The translations under genes and the position numbers were made by a program. From NCBI GenBank assembly GCA_029204225.1, contig CM055111.1, positions 14,031,011 to 14,095,010 of the forward strand: a stretch of 64,000 bases of DNA. The letters are read 5' to 3'. Under the pieces are notes generated by a model that ran no database searches, was not told the origin of the DNA, and saw only the letters and a list, made by a program, of their open reading frames with translations. This document shows, one piece after another, positions 46,311-58,086 of the stretch (within the stretch, counting starts at the first letter, position 1; each line of letters starts with the position of its first letter). Source of the stretch: Diphasiastrum complanatum (taxonomy: Eukaryota; Streptophyta; Lycopodiopsida; Lycopodiales; Lycopodiaceae).

Positions 46311-46509
46311 TTCATGCTCCGTGTATAGGAAAATCAAGGAAGTACCATGAAGTACAATCCCCTACTCTGATTCTGATGACATCATCCAAGGGAACGTTAG
46401 GACGTGCCTAATCAGCCGTTCTTAGGTTTCTTAATCTATCTATGCAGATGTTATTTCTTGACGAATGAAGATTGTTCAAAGACTGAAGAAGAGTAAGAGA
46501 TAATGTAGG

Positions 46510-47160
46510 ACACGCCTTACAAGAAGCTGATCGGATCCTTGTATCTAACAGACAACACACACCCTGACATAGCTTATGTTGTGTTCAGAATGAGCCAATT
46601 CAGCACAAATCCAAGCTTAGCACACTAGAAGATTGCAAAGCGAATCTTACGATATCTTCAGCAGACAAAGGGTTATGGGCTATGTTATTCTCGTGATGCA
46701 GGTTTACATATGCATTCCTACAGCGATGCAAATTGGCCATCACTCAAGGACGACTGTAAAAGTGTCTCAGGAGGGTGCACCATTGTAGCAGGCGCAACAA
46801 TTCTTTGGGTCAGCAAAAAGCGGACCATTACAGTTCAGTCATCCTACAAAGCAGAATAAGTTGCAGCCGCGAAAATGGCCAACAAATTCACATAGGACGG
46901 ACTGCGTGAAATCAACAAAGAGCCACTGATTGTGCAGATGGACAACACTTCTGTAATTCACCTGACAAAGGCCCGTGTTTTACTCAAGGACGAAACACAT
47001 TGTAATCAAGTATCACTTGATAAGGGAGTTGGTCATGAGAAACGAGTTGAAGACCAACTTCATTGGAACGAAGCAAATGGTGGCGGACATCTTCACCAAG
47101 GCCTTAGACAAATGTTTGTTCGAGAGGCAGAGGAAGAGTTTGGGAGTCATAAAGCTACCA
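46510..47160 (+). pseudogene. Copia RNase H end of pol
   Basis: The order is KLIGSLYLTDNTHPDIAYVV, AKRILRYLQQTKGYGLCYSR, SDANWPSLKDDCKSVSGGCT, SSYKAE, VQMDNTSVIHL, YSRTKHIVIKYHLIREL and MVADIFTKAL, in order but with stops and a frameshift. It ends at about LGVIKLP and then directly abuts an opposite-strand gag. Confidence 0.9.
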
Positions 47161-47603
47161 CGCTTTGCACGTATGCGTTCTCCAATAGAATGCAGTTCAT
47201 CTCTCATTGTCTTTATTATGGTCATGTACGTCTCAATGTGCTCTCTTTGCTCCATGCGGGCACTATTCAACTTTGACTTCAGAAACATGATTCTTGATAG
47301 ATTTGACGTCTCGAACTGCTCCTTTAGCACATCCCATGCCTGTCTGGGTGTAATAGCATCACAAATGTGAGTAATGATGTGATCTTTCACTGACAAGTTA
47401 ATGAAGGTCAAAGCTTTCCTCATCTTTTTGTCAAACACTTTGATGTCTGCTTCATTTGGCGGCCTTCTCTCATCACCTGTGATGACTTCCCACACATCTT
47501 TCTCCATCTGTATGTTTTTCATTTTGAATTTCCACACTGCATAGTTGGAAATCCCGTCCAATTTGCTACTTTCACTCAAAATGGACTCTCCCATGTTTGC
47601 CAT
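47160..47603 (-). pseudogene. Copia gag fragment in opposite orientation
   Basis: MGESILSESSKLDGISNYAV, WEVITGDERRPPNEADI, INLSVKDHIITHICDAITPR and FLKSKLNSARMEQREHIETY form an intact frame of about 145 codons of Copia gag. It ceases near 47170 at IGERI, where the plus-strand RNase H fragment ends. It is related to the gag at 14229. Confidence 0.9.
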
Positions 47604-49800
47604 CGCAAAATTGCTTAAAACTTCGGCCTTAGGCTAAGAACAGTATGTCAAGGCCAACAGTGATGTCAGAAGTTGAAAATAATGACCTGCACTTTTTTTT
47701 TTACCAGGCCACTCGCCGCTTTTCCACCAATTTGAAAGCCAAATCGGTGTCGCCTTCCGAAATGCACTCAGTCGTCAATTCCCAACAACGTGCCCAGTGG
47801 AATGGTGAAACTACTTCTGGCGTACTCCGAACACTTTCTTCGCTGCAACCGCTCTGTTTTGTTGTACCGTACTTGCAGGTACAGTCCGAGTGCCCTTCGT
47901 TTGGAGGTTATAGCCTTTCGTTTGGGTCAAAACGAGTAAAGGACCCAAAAATAGGGACTTTTCTATTGAACTGTTTCTTCACTTTGAAGAAACTTCACTC
48001 TTCACTTGTGAAGGCACCCAACTCAACTTTCAGTATGAAAATTTTTAATGAAGTTGAAGGCCAGAATGCACTTCAATTTTTCAAGACCCTATTTGAAGCT
48101 CATCTAATGGTTGAACCAAATCTTGTGATTCAAATTTCTCTCCCATCACAGATTCTGGACCGTTGATTCACTTGAAACCTCATCTACAGGTTCAAAGTAC
48201 ATCTGGGCATCGAACCAAACTCCTGCATACGCTAAGAACTTCGATACACTAAGTTCTTCATCGCGTTGGACGCGCAAACTGCCCGCGACTTCCCTGTCTG
48301 CGGTCGCGCCTCCCTTCCGGATCAAGCTCTCATATGGATCGTTTTGAGCACGATCTGAGGCCTGGAGCAGGGTCGCCCTACTGAATCCATGACTATAGAA
48401 TGTTCAGTCATGAAATTCCGTGGAGAAACGGTGATTTTAGCTCAACTTGACAAAGTGGCTTTTTTCACCTTTTTACCGCAAATCTGCTAGGTTAACTCCA
48501 ACACTGATTTGCATCTAGTCACAAAAGACTTGTGCAAAGTCACATCTAGGCAACCATATTCATGGAAACCCACTCACAATGCTTAGTAAGCAGAATTATT
48601 CTCGCATAGGCAGACTCTTTTATTGGTTCATATATCTACTTGCATTGTGACAAGTGACTAAAATGTGTAACCCTTCGAGTATTCAAGAATACATTGCACC
48701 ACAGTTATTTTTTTGTATAGGGCCTCCAAGCTTTCCCACATAAAAATAGACCAAATTTTTGGGCTGGGGGCTTCAGGAGCATAATGCCTAAAACATAGAT
48801 GAGAAAATTGTGATACTTTTAAATCAACATAAAAAAAATATCTTAAGGTTTTTACGTGCGCCGTAAAGCCTTGCCTTGGGGAGCAAATTCTGGCCATAAT
48901 TCTGCCTAGGCAACCCGCTTGGGCATTACAAGGAAATGTGAAAAATTTCATCATAATTATGCCTGACAAAGGCCCCAGGTAAGGCTTCACAGCTCCATTG
49001 GGCTGCTGCCCTTGAAACCCCCACCCTAAAGTTTTACCATATACATCCATAATTTGGGCCTTTGGTTATAAATCTCTGTGATACTCGATTTTCGACCATA
49101 TTAGTGATGGACTTTATACATCAAACCATTCTTGATGGAGTAAGTTACAGCATGATTGTTTTAGCACCACATATGACATTCTTTTGTGCACCAATGTGTG
49201 GGATCTATAGGATAAGTGACTTTAGAATAACTGCAGTTGATCTTATACATGAGTATTTTTCTCATACAATGAGTGCAGGTGTAATGAATTAGTGTATACC
49301 TACTGCAACTTTGGTTGGATCAAAAAATTTGTTCAAGTTTTGCTAATGATAAAAGAAATACGTGCATTCAATTTTTGCAAACAAACTCCATTGTCTACTT
49401 ATTGGAAGCCTCAACAGCAATAATTGACTAATTATCAATGTTCAAAAGTTTGAAACATGTTAGCACCCCCGTAAAGTATCTGCCGACATTGCTCATCTTG
49501 AACCAAAAACTCACACGAATGTCATTAATCTGTGTAGTATGTACATAAATTTTACCCCCTACCATGGAAGCACTATCGAATGGAAAGACATTATGCCCTG
49601 TAAAAGTAACCAAAAAATTATCTTCAATTGGCAGCCTTGTTGAATAAAAGCTCTGCTAAACATGAGGGAATAAAAATTTGAAACAGTCAAGACAGAATCC
49701 AGGAGAGCACAGGACACATTCAAAGATAATTCTGTTTGATTCAAAGAAGCGGAACTAGGTCGATAACAAAGAAAGATCTCCCAAAATAGAGTCAGGTGTG
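47604..49800. other. Spacer without recognisable gene
   Basis: The first part (47604 to about 48400) probably contains the 5' UTR and LTR side of the minus-strand Copia gag, but no LTR pair was found. A 173-codon plus-strand frame at 47645-48166 shows no family resemblance and is judged fortuitous. The rest is AT-rich. Confidence 0.4.
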
Positions 49801-49807
49801 ACAGAGT

Positions 49808-50620
49808 CATAGTTGCCCTTTCCGGAACGGAACACATTTTGTTCCAGAACTTGACCAAAAAAAATTTCAAAAAATACAATATGTTTTAACAAAGGAATCT
49901 AGATAAGGAATGGAATAGCAATTCTAGGATCAACATGAGCTCTTAAGAAAGTGGCTCAGATAGCGATTCTAGGATCAACGGGAGCTGCAAGAATTTCATT
50001 CATTTTGCCCAGATTTACTATACGCAGCTGTGTATCAGCAGTCAGACAAAATATGCATTACCAACGTCAGATAAGACATGGGGACATCGAGATAGAGGGT
50101 GAGTCTTCAAATAAAGCATTTAAAGTTCAAGCATAACCGAGATACGGAACGCAATGAAGAAAAAAGGGCCAGTCATCTGAATCCATGCACAACGCACTGA
50201 CAAACTAGCACAGCAGTAACAAGAAGCCATACTTAGAAAAAATATACGCAATTGAGTATGACAGAGATGGAGGACGTGACAGTAACTGATATGGTGGTGG
50301 TGGTCCATTGCGGTCCAAGGGAAACTATAGAGATCGAGCTGGTACTTATGATCGTCCCAGTGCTGGCCATGACGGTCGCTCATCTTATGATCGCAGCTTT
50401 AGTAACTTCTTTGATTTTGTTTCTGCTTGAACTGTATGTCTTCCAGTATTTCTGATATCTAGCATCCCGCAATGTATTATCAAGCGCCCCTCACTGTATT
50501 ATCAAGAAGAAAGAAAATTGTGGGCAGCAGGTGGCAATTTAATACCTGTTTTTTTTATTTTCAAAAAAACGTTCCGACCCAGTACGTTCCGGCCCAAAAT
50601 GGTCGGAACGGGTTTTTAAG
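49808..50620. mobile_element. Possible MITE with GGAACG-rich ends
   Basis: It begins catagttgccctttccggaa and ends in an inverted, CGTTCC/GGAACG-bearing segment at 50566-50611. The terminal motif resembles the element at 13777-13924 and the CATAG start resembles those at 9543 and 24841. No clean target duplication was found, so the ends are approximate. Confidence 0.5.
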
Positions 50621-51574
50621 GACAGTAGATCTCAGATAAATACTTCCATTAGCCCCAAACAGATCATTCGCGACCAACACAGAGCTTTACTTGCATTGCT
50701 ATTTATGAGGTACTAAATTCAAATAATAGCAGGGACAGAATGATTGCAGCCAATTCAGATGAATACTGGGTTCGAAAACTATGAGCTATATTGTTTTTGC
50801 TTGTCATCTGGCACTTTGGGCTCACATGTGCCAAGAATTTGAAAAACATTTTCCCTGCTTCCTGCAACTGTACTGCATAGCTTGGTAACTTATTAGATTA
50901 TAACCCTGAATTGAAGCAAACATTGCACCTTACCTGCAGTTAACTTTTTCAGATATATCCAATTCAGTGACACTTAAACTTTGCATACTTTTTTGTCAGT
51001 TCTTATACCTGCATCAAAGAAACAAAGTACAGATCTTTTTTTAATTTTCATTAGTTATTATTATTCTTTTTTAAGTTGAAACAGTTGTTAGATCTTTACC
51101 TTTGCAAGAGTGTGAAAACTAGGATGGTACCTGACATGATAAAGGACACATGCAATCTTAAACTTCAAAAAATCCACCTACTAAGTCAAAGGCCATCAGG
51201 TCCATTGTGCAAAGCATGGAACAAAAGCAATGTTCCTCGCTGCATCAGCACTCAATAGTAGGTGCCGGTCAGGTTTCGAACAAGCTAAAGTGATGTAATG
51301 TAACTTCTAATCATTTTTCGATAATTAAGTAGACTCATGTGATTGGCTTTGCTCTTTAGTGCTAGACTTCGTCATGCCAGAGTCTGACCTTCAACTCCAG
51401 ACAAGTGATACATACTCGGTGCGTTAGTCTTTGTACAAATGTATAAAAGCCAAAACGTCGCTAAACGCACAGCTGGTGGACAGAATCATAGAATTAATGA
51501 ACCGTGTATGGTTCACCACAGTTCTGAGAACCGTACAGTGAACCATATGGTTCTCAGAAAATTTAAGGGGGAAC
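50621..51574. other. Spacer without recognisable gene
   Basis: AT-rich. An inverted gaaccgt/gaaccat stretch near 51496-51560 lies just left of the hAT terminus. No coding signal. Confidence 0.4.
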
Positions 51575-53775
51575 CATAGATGCAGCGAATCGCGATTCGC
51601 TGGACTCGCGATGTGCTTCAGAATCGTTTCTAAAAAAAAACAACTTAACTGATTTCGGGCCTCCTCGTGGATAGAACCGCGCCAGCAGTGGAGGCGGCAA
51701 ATTTTTTTCTGAGAGCTGTGGGCGTCCGATCTTCGCAAGTGAATAGTCGGCAGGCATCTACTCGGCGATACGGAGGTGGTGTGCACGGTGCCGGGCGGGT
51801 CTGAGCTTCATGGAGAGTAATTTTCGACCAATTTTCGATATTTGGTAAGTGTAGGCTTGATTTTTTGCAATTGTTGACATTGAGCTGTAGGCAACCAAAT
51901 CCAACGTAGTTTGGCTCTAGACCACCTTTCTTCATGCTCACGGTGATTCCTACGACGTCAGTTTCAGCCGTTACGGCATGCCTAGCGAGATTAAAGACCA
52001 CATTCCAAATGCTTGTGTATTTTTGCCATTTTCACAAACTGACTTGTTGGAAACTGAGTGAGGTGATGTCTGAGCCTATAAGGCATTTCCACATGCCTGC
52101 ACAGACTCCTATGACCTCCGTTCTGCCCGTCTACGTTCGTATCACAAATTTCAATTTTAATGCCCTGATTCCATACTTTTTAGGGTTTAGGCGTGGACCA
52201 TCGTGCAAACATTGCTAGGGGCGCGTTTTAAGCCCACACTGCACTCCTTTATGCCTGCACGGACTCCCACGCTAACATCAATCGCCTGTTATCCCTCATA
52301 CTGAAATTATTCTATCCCACGCCCTAATCTCATGTTCTTTTTTGGCAATTGATATGATGTGTGAATTGGAATCGTTCTGATGTATGCTCTGGTATTTTGA
52401 GCTCTATTTGAGCTTGGTAATGTTGTTTAATGCAATATATTTTTTTCTACTGACGTTTGCTTGATTATTTGTTGATTGCAGCTTTGGGGTCGTGTTGATA
52501 AGATGCCAGTGCGGGACCGAGGCCTTTGGGCTGAGGTTGAGCTTACCGACGGGGTGTGGGCACACAACATGGCTCAAGTACCCGCAGATGGAGATGCTTG
52601 CATTGCGGTGGTCCATTCACGGGGACACTCACCAGGGCTAGGGCTCACTTGCTGCGGGTCAGAGGGCCAGATGGGCGGACATTGGGCATATCTGACTGCC
52701 CCAGGATTTCTGATGAGGATCTGCAGAGGTTGTCTACCATGTAAGGGCCCGGTACTGCATCACAGGGTTCTAGACAGGGACAGGTAGCAGGAGCAGCTAC
52801 AGGCAGACATGCAGGAGGGCTCACAGGCAGGCAGACAGGGCCTACCACGGGTATTGGGCCCAAGTACATCACGGGCAAGGCATGGTACAACTGCAGGGCA
52901 TAGTACATCACGGGCTGGGCATGGTGTGCAGAGCCTAGTACATCACGGGCAGAGCATGGTACAAGTGTAGGGCCCAGTATATCACGGGCAGAGCATGGTA
53001 CAGGTGCAGGGCCCAATACATCACGGGCAGAGCATGGTTCAGGTGCAGGGCCTAGTACAGCACCTTCAGTTCCATCCACAACAGCAGCATGACCATCAAA
53101 TGAGCATGTTGGTTCAGCGGCAGCGGGTGCTTCTCGTCCCTCCTCCTCGGCAGCAGATGCACCACATGCTTCGACAGATGTTGCCAGAGAGAGCGACACA
53201 CCCACAAATCAGCCATTCGTTGGGCATGCTAGACCACAAGCACCATATATACAGCAGACAGGGGTTAGGCCCAGGCAGCAGACCCTTGATCAATGCGGCT
53301 GGCAGAGAGAGCAGCAGACCCATTGCACTCGACTGTGTGGCTAGTTCTTTTACGAGTGCGGCATTCCTTTTGCTGTTGCTGACACTTGGGTGTTCAGGGA
53401 GTTTTGTGCACAGATGGCGGCCGTGGATGCTACATGGACACCTCCCAAGCGAGAGGCACTGCGAGGCAGGTTGCTTTGTGAAGAAGAGGAGACCATCACG
53501 CGGGAGTTGAGTTCCATTCGCTCAGCTTGGCAGCGGAGTACCTTGTCTTTATTATCTCTTTGCATGTGTTTAGGATTTACTGGTGGCGCAATTTTTGCAT
53601 GTAACTAATGGGTGTTTTGCGACAGGTATGGATGCACGATATTGAGTGATGGATGGACCGACATTCGTCGGCGATCCATCATCAATGTCTTGGTTTATTG
53701 CCCGCTTGGCACAATATTCCTACGTGGCATGGATGCCACTCGGGTGGTGACGTCATCGGAGCCGATTTCGCCCCC
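51575..53775 (+). mobile_element. hAT transposon remnant with BED finger and DUF659
   Basis: The left terminus catagatgcagcgaatcgcg (51575) matches the MITE at 9543. Transposase pieces follow. A BED finger (52556-52744) reads WRCLHCGGPFTGTLTRARAH, with the preceding DGVWAH block one frame away. Next come a linker with 13-residue repeats and FFYECGIPFAVADTWVFREF (about 53344), leading to ELSSIRSAWQR. A GT-AG intron (about 53538-53624) joins this to YGCTILSDGWTDIRRRSIIN, the DUF659 signature, ending at LRGMDATRVV. The rest of the transposase, including the hAT dimerisation domain, and the right terminus are missing. The coding part stops at a C/CT microsatellite (53770). Frameshifts and stops show it is inactive. 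Confidence 0.88.
52850..53055 (+). repeat. 39-base (13-residue) tandem repeats in the hAT linker
   Basis: Five to six copies of a unit around tacatcacgggcagagcatg. Most are 39 bases, encoding variants of SRAEHGTGAGPST in one frame. The first copies are less regular. Confidence 0.88.
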
Positions 53776-53781
53776 CCCCCC

Positions 53782-53832
<51 letters not shown>
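53770..53832. repeat. Poly-C plus (TC)n microsatellite
   Basis: About 15 C followed by about 22 TC units. It marks the point where transposase coding similarity ends. Confidence 0.95.
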
Positions 53833-53834
<2 letters not shown>

Positions 53835-54333
53835 GGATAGTATCTAATTTTATCCCACTCTACCTGTACTAAACTGTTTTACGACTTTTATGGTCAAAAT
53901 TTTGAAGTTCGTTAAAAAAATGGTTATGTTTATACAAACACCTCTTAAAGTTTCATATGGTTCACATTCGACAACCAAGATCCGATGCATATGATCCGAG
54001 TAGCATGTAACTTGTTACAATTACCGATTTTAGTTAATATGCCTTTAAAGTAAGACTCCAGCTCGTACCTTCCTAGAAAGCATGATTATGCTCAAGAGCC
54101 TTGACACCAATGCATGACTTGATACTTTCTGAAGTCACGAGAATTAGAATGGCATGGATTTGCCTTAATATCTCTGCATACGAGTCCTTGCTCGTCTTAT
54201 TTGCTAATGCATTGCCTTGAATGGTGAACTTTTAAATACCTCCATATCATTTACTAATGATAAGAACCAACACCACATGATCAGCATGGCATTTTCCCAG
54301 ATACGGTCAAAGAACGGTTTGGCCTATCGCTAC

Positions 54334-54652
54334 ATTTTCTATTTTTTATGAGAAGACTGGACTATGATTCATTAATTCTAGTCATGCTGTAAAGTAGTAA
54401 GACTTGCTTTGTACATGGATAACAATTGACGTTCGATGTTGACACTTGTCTTCCTCACGTACTAACTCGCGCGGTTTTGTGTTGTGGGATGGCAGCAGGT
54501 ACCAGCTAGACGTCTTGAAATAAGTTTTGCTTTATGGAGCTTCTTTTAGTACTATATTTTACTTTTCAGCTTTATATTACCTTGTTAGCTTATGAATAAA
54601 GGTTTCAAAGCATTTGATCTTGCTTAAGCAAGATGAACTATGTGAATGCTTT

Positions 54653-54660
<8 letters not shown>
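54334..54660 (+). repeat. Dispersed direct repeat, copy 1
   Basis: It shares long ordered blocks with 62096-62420, for example gacatggataacaa-like, ttgtgttgtgggatgg, gacgtcttgaaa, ttttacttttcagct and ttatgaataaagg. Both copies are followed by CT repeats. The copies are 7.8 kb apart and in the same orientation. Confidence 0.85.

Positions 54661-54700
<40 letters not shown>
54652..54700. repeat. (CT)n microsatellite
   Basis: More than 20 uninterrupted CT units at the end of the dispersed repeat copy. Confidence 0.95.
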
Positions 54701-54701
<1 letters not shown>

Positions 54702-55645
54702 CCACTGAAGCAACCTAGTTGGCCTCAACATGGACAAAGATCTCGAATGAGGATTCCTCGGTCGCTAATGTAGAGATAGATATATTGATGTTAACTCTAG
54801 GATAGTACATCACATAAAAAGGGAGCCATGCAATGTTCAAATTTATGGAGTGAAACTACAAAGTCTTAAATGAGGAATTCCTGGGGGAATTATGCTATTT
54901 AATGAGCGCAAAATGGACAAACAACAAAAAAATTTGCATATTTTCATTTTTTGATTGAGGTCCTCTGGGCTCTGGCAGTACTTCTGTGGGATAACCCTGC
55001 CATAGAATCCTGCACATAATTTCATCCTATGCTAACAAAACAGCTGCATAGAATTTCTTTCCAAGAATGAATAATCTAGCTAAATGGATAGCTCCTGGAA
55101 TTACAGTCTGAGACTAAAACATCTGCATCAATCATCTACTCAGCACTCCATAAAGAGCAAATGTTTCATCCTTTTGCTTAACCTGATAATTACTAACCCT
55201 TAATCGACTATTCTGCAAAAGCAGTTTAGATCAAGCATGTGCCTTGCTTTTGGAAAACTGAACATCCCTACTAAAAAGTTTGATATCACAAGACAGCTAC
55301 AGGAAAGTAACATGGTATATTAAAACAAACTTCTCAACCAAATATACATTTGTAGCTATAATGATTAGGGGCAAAATTCTTCATACTATGAACAGATAAA
55401 TCTACAGGATTACAAGGTGCTAATGGACTGAGGTAGACTTATATTTGGGTAGCATAACAGTATAAAATTTAAGCTTTTGTAAATAAACTAAGGATACCGT
55501 GTCTGTGTAGATCTGTGTAGAGTATACGCCATAAAACATGCACTGAAAACGATTCGAGTTGGAACTAAAAACAGCAGCTTCACATGGTGGTCTGGGAGTC
55601 AACAAAATGCAAGGACAACCGCCTGCTCAGAAATGTACATGGCAT
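54701..55645. other. 3' flank of the 374-residue gene
   Basis: This should hold the 3' UTR of the minus-strand gene. Otherwise AT-rich with no recognised feature. Confidence 0.4.
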
Positions 55646-56770
55646 TCAGAAAACTGGAACTCGACGACGCCGGCGAGGGTACCACAATGCAAATAGCCGA
55701 TCTGCTACAAAACTCCAAGTTTCAGAGAGAACGTGAGTTAAGGATTTTTGAGCTTTTCCTGCTTCATCGCCTTTCGTATCTGCAATCTCTTCCGGCAGCT
55801 TATTTGCTTCTGACTCTGTAGATGACGTTTCTGCTGCACATCCATCCTTATCATATATTGGGGCAACTTGCTTTGTTCTGTATTTGGCCGGAAGTTCTCC
55901 CTTGCTCTTTTGAACTGATGATGAGTGGTGATGCATCTCCTGCCGCTGTCCAGCACTTCCTTTCACAGCGATTTTTATCTTCTTAGGTGTCTTTTTCTTC
56001 TGTAGCTTGTTTTCCTCTCTAGATGGATCTCTGTGAGGGCTTATCACCAAGCTCCCTTGCCTTTGAGAATTCCTCTCGTCAATGACAACTTCCATTGCAG
56101 TTATCCTCTCAGGAGCTATTTTGTTACAGGGATATTTCAATATATCCTGATCCACCGCTACTTGCCTGGCTACATCTACAAGCTCGTCAGGTTTAAAAGT
56201 AGGGGACTCCTCCAGGCAAAGAGCGTTTACTTCTATTTCCTTTGATTTACTAGAAAGGGTACTATTACGTGCTTTCTCCTCGTAGCATTCGAAACCGTGT
56301 TGACGTTCCCATTCTGCTCTATCATCAATTGTACCTTGAACCTTCGAAGTGCCAGCAGACTCGTTAAGAAGAATTGCTTCGTGAATCAAACCTCGGTTTG
56401 GAGAAGAATCCCAGCGACTCCAGTGGAACATGTAACATTGGAAACAATCACAACCAAAGGAAGGCTCGTGATTTCCCTTTTTCTTAATAGATCCAGCTTT
56501 TCTATAATCTTTGCCGCTGTGAATAGGAAAGTGAGACTGTTGTGGAGATTTCGGCTGTGGATTTGCTTTCGACTTCCAAAATCTTCCCTGTAATACACGT
56601 TCAACGTTTACGTCCTCTGACGGACGAGTAATAAGGTAAGCGAAAACCTCTTTATCTTCCGGGGGAAGAAGATCGATCAAAGTCTTGACGTTTGATGCAA
56701 GACCATCTAAAACAGAGCAAGCGTCCATAGTTTGAGCTTGAGACGTCTTCTTTTGAGTAAAGTTCAGCAT
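55646..56770 (-). CDS. Plant-specific uncharacterised protein with a CDCFQCY...RWDSSPNR motif
   Basis: A single uninterrupted exon of 374 codons runs from MLNFTQKKTS to RRRRRVPVF. Residues 15-70 hold a leucine-rich N-terminal region (VLDGLASNVKTLIDLLPPED). The core is GCDCFQCYMFHWSRWDSSPN at about residues 106-125, a Cys/Trp-rich block I remember from a family of uncharacterised land-plant proteins, where it reads CDCFxCY..YWxRWDSSPNR. A long charged, low-complexity middle (about 150-330, many K, E, S) is probably disordered. A short C-terminal hydrophobic block (WSFVADRLFALWYP) ends the protein, as family members also tend to. No signal peptide is apparent. A second in-frame Met lies at residue 15. 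Function is unknown, and I see no decay, so this is probably a functional host gene. The family recollection is from memory. Confidence 0.8.
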   Translation of the reverse strand: MLNFTQKKTSQAQTMDACSVLDGLASNVKTLIDLLPPEDKEVFAYLITRPSEDVNVERVLQGRFWKSKANPQPKSPQQSHFPIHSGKDYRKAGSIKKKGNHEPSFGCDCFQCYMFHWSRWDSSPNRGLIHEAILLNESAGTSKVQGTIDDRAEWERQHGFECYEEKARNSTLSSKSKEIEVNALCLEESPTFKPDELVDVARQVAVDQDILKYPCNKIAPERITAMEVVIDERNSQRQGSLVISPHRDPSREENKLQKKKTPKKIKIAVKGSAGQRQEMHHHSSSVQKSKGELPAKYRTKQVAPIYDKDGCAAETSSTESEANKLPEEIADTKGDEAGKAQKSLTHVLSETWSFVADRLFALWYPRRRRRVPVF

Positions 56771-57690
56771 TTTGAGAGAGAAGTTCTTAGCTAAATAAGC
56801 TGAGAATCGAGATTGAAAACGTTCTCAGTAGATGAACCACCAAAGGCGTGGAAAGTTTTCGTCAACAGGCCTCCACAGAAACCTTTCAATGTATGTCGCT
56901 TCGTGTTTGGATAAGAAAGCACACTTTCTCTCAACCATTACGACAAAGAAGAGGAATCGTAAAAAAAGGTGAAACTGCAAGATGCATTCAGAAACTTCCT
57001 TCCATATCGTCGAAAGCTGTTCAGGATGTCTAGTAGCTTGCACACTCTATTGAAACAGCAACTAGATAGGCCTATGCTTCAAGTGTAGACACTGCACTGC
57101 AACGAGAAATATAAAACATCTTCGAAAACAACGGTATAAAATGCTTCAGTCTCAAACTGCTTCATCACTCCATCAACACTTCGAGGCACATCCACACACT
57201 GATCAACAGATTACAGCCATTGTCCTCTCACGAAAAAGAAGCGCTATCAACTTAAAGCGAAGCAAAGATTCTTTCAGAAGCCGCACCAGTCTGAAATGCT
57301 CCTCAGTAATAAGACAGAAAAAACTACTCAAGTCTCAAAGCGTTCAAACTGCTCATTACTCCACCAAAATGACGGGCGAGACAGAGTGACAAACAGATTA
57401 CAGATATTATTATTATCCTCTCAAGACAAAGAACAGCTAGCAAACCAGAGCGATGCACAGATAGGCCGAGGCAGTCGGGAACAAGCTTCAGGGTACAAAG
57501 ACATAATGAAAGACTGCAAATCACCTCCTGCTATGTAGAGAGCTTACTTAACTTGCAAATCACCTCCTGCTGGGGTAGAGAGCTTAACTTGCAGATATTT
57601 TTCGAAGGACGGACGAAGACACCTTAAATGTTGACACAAAACTTACGATCCAGCACAGAACTCACCCGTAGCTGCTGCATCGAGCTTCGT
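56771..57690. other. 5' flank of the 374-residue gene
   Basis: A weak duplication of about 180 bases is visible (around 57150-57260 versus 57330-57440, sharing caaactgct, cagattacag and cctctca). A tighter one at 57518-57596 is listed separately. No TATA box was confidently found on the minus strand. Confidence 0.45.
57518..57596. repeat. Tandem duplication, about 40-base period
   Basis: Two copies of 'ttgcaaatcacctcctgct' followed by gtagagagctta...cttgca, with small length differences. Confidence 0.9.
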
Positions 57691-57699
57691 CAGACGGCG

Positions 57700-58086
57700 A
57701 TGGAGGGTGATATCGCAGCACCGATAATGAAGCCGCATGAAGAAACACGAGAAGAAGAAGAAGAAGAAGACGAAGACGAGGAGGAGGAGGAAAAGGCGAA
57801 ATACAAAGGAACTGATACGCTACCAGATCCCACTTGGATGCTCGCCACGTGCCACATGGACTCGCCACGTGGCGGAATCGTGACGTTGGATGTAGAATCT
57901 GACGGTAGAGAGCTTTGGATGGTGTCGTGGTACGAAGATTGGGATATAAAGGCGAGAAAGGGTACAGTCCGGCCTCGACAGACGCCTAATCGCACTCATG
58001 GGACTGCTGCCACCGTCGGATTTTCCAAGCATAATTTGCGTTCATGGGGGCCTCAAACCGGAATCGAACTCTTGACCTATAAGTGA
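57700..58086 (+). other. Acidic ORF of uncertain coding status
   Basis: A plus-strand frame from MEGDIAAPIMKPHEETR passes through a run of Glu/Asp codons (57747-57792) to a stop at 58086. The acidic run is a GAA/GAG/GAC microsatellite. The frame then runs through the G-box and TATA-like sites and a tRNA-like stretch near its end. No domain was recognised. Codon 1 context is ordinary. It may be chance. Confidence 0.25.
57844..57950 (+). promoter_or_regulatory. Two G-boxes and a TATA box
   Basis: GCCACGTGCC (57844-57853) and the perfect palindrome CGCCACGTGGCG (57863-57874) are followed 70 bases later by a TATA box, gatataaagg (TATAAA at 57945-57950). This is standard spacing for a light- or ABA-regulated plant promoter. 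The first ATG downstream is at 57998, giving only about 25 codons, so the driven transcript is not identified. Confidence 0.45.

Noticed and set aside
47645-48166. 173-codon plus-strand ORF
   Set aside because: No family resemblance and no promoter. It lies where the non-coding 5' end of the minus-strand Copia element should be, and its composition looks random.
52645-53205. 186-codon minus-strand ORF rich in Pro, Val and Ala
   Set aside because: Antisense of the tandem-repeat linker of the hAT transposase; the repeat keeps several frames open.
57690-57995. Minus-strand ORF with a polyserine run
   Set aside because: The run is the reverse reading of a GAA/GAG microsatellite, with no other support.
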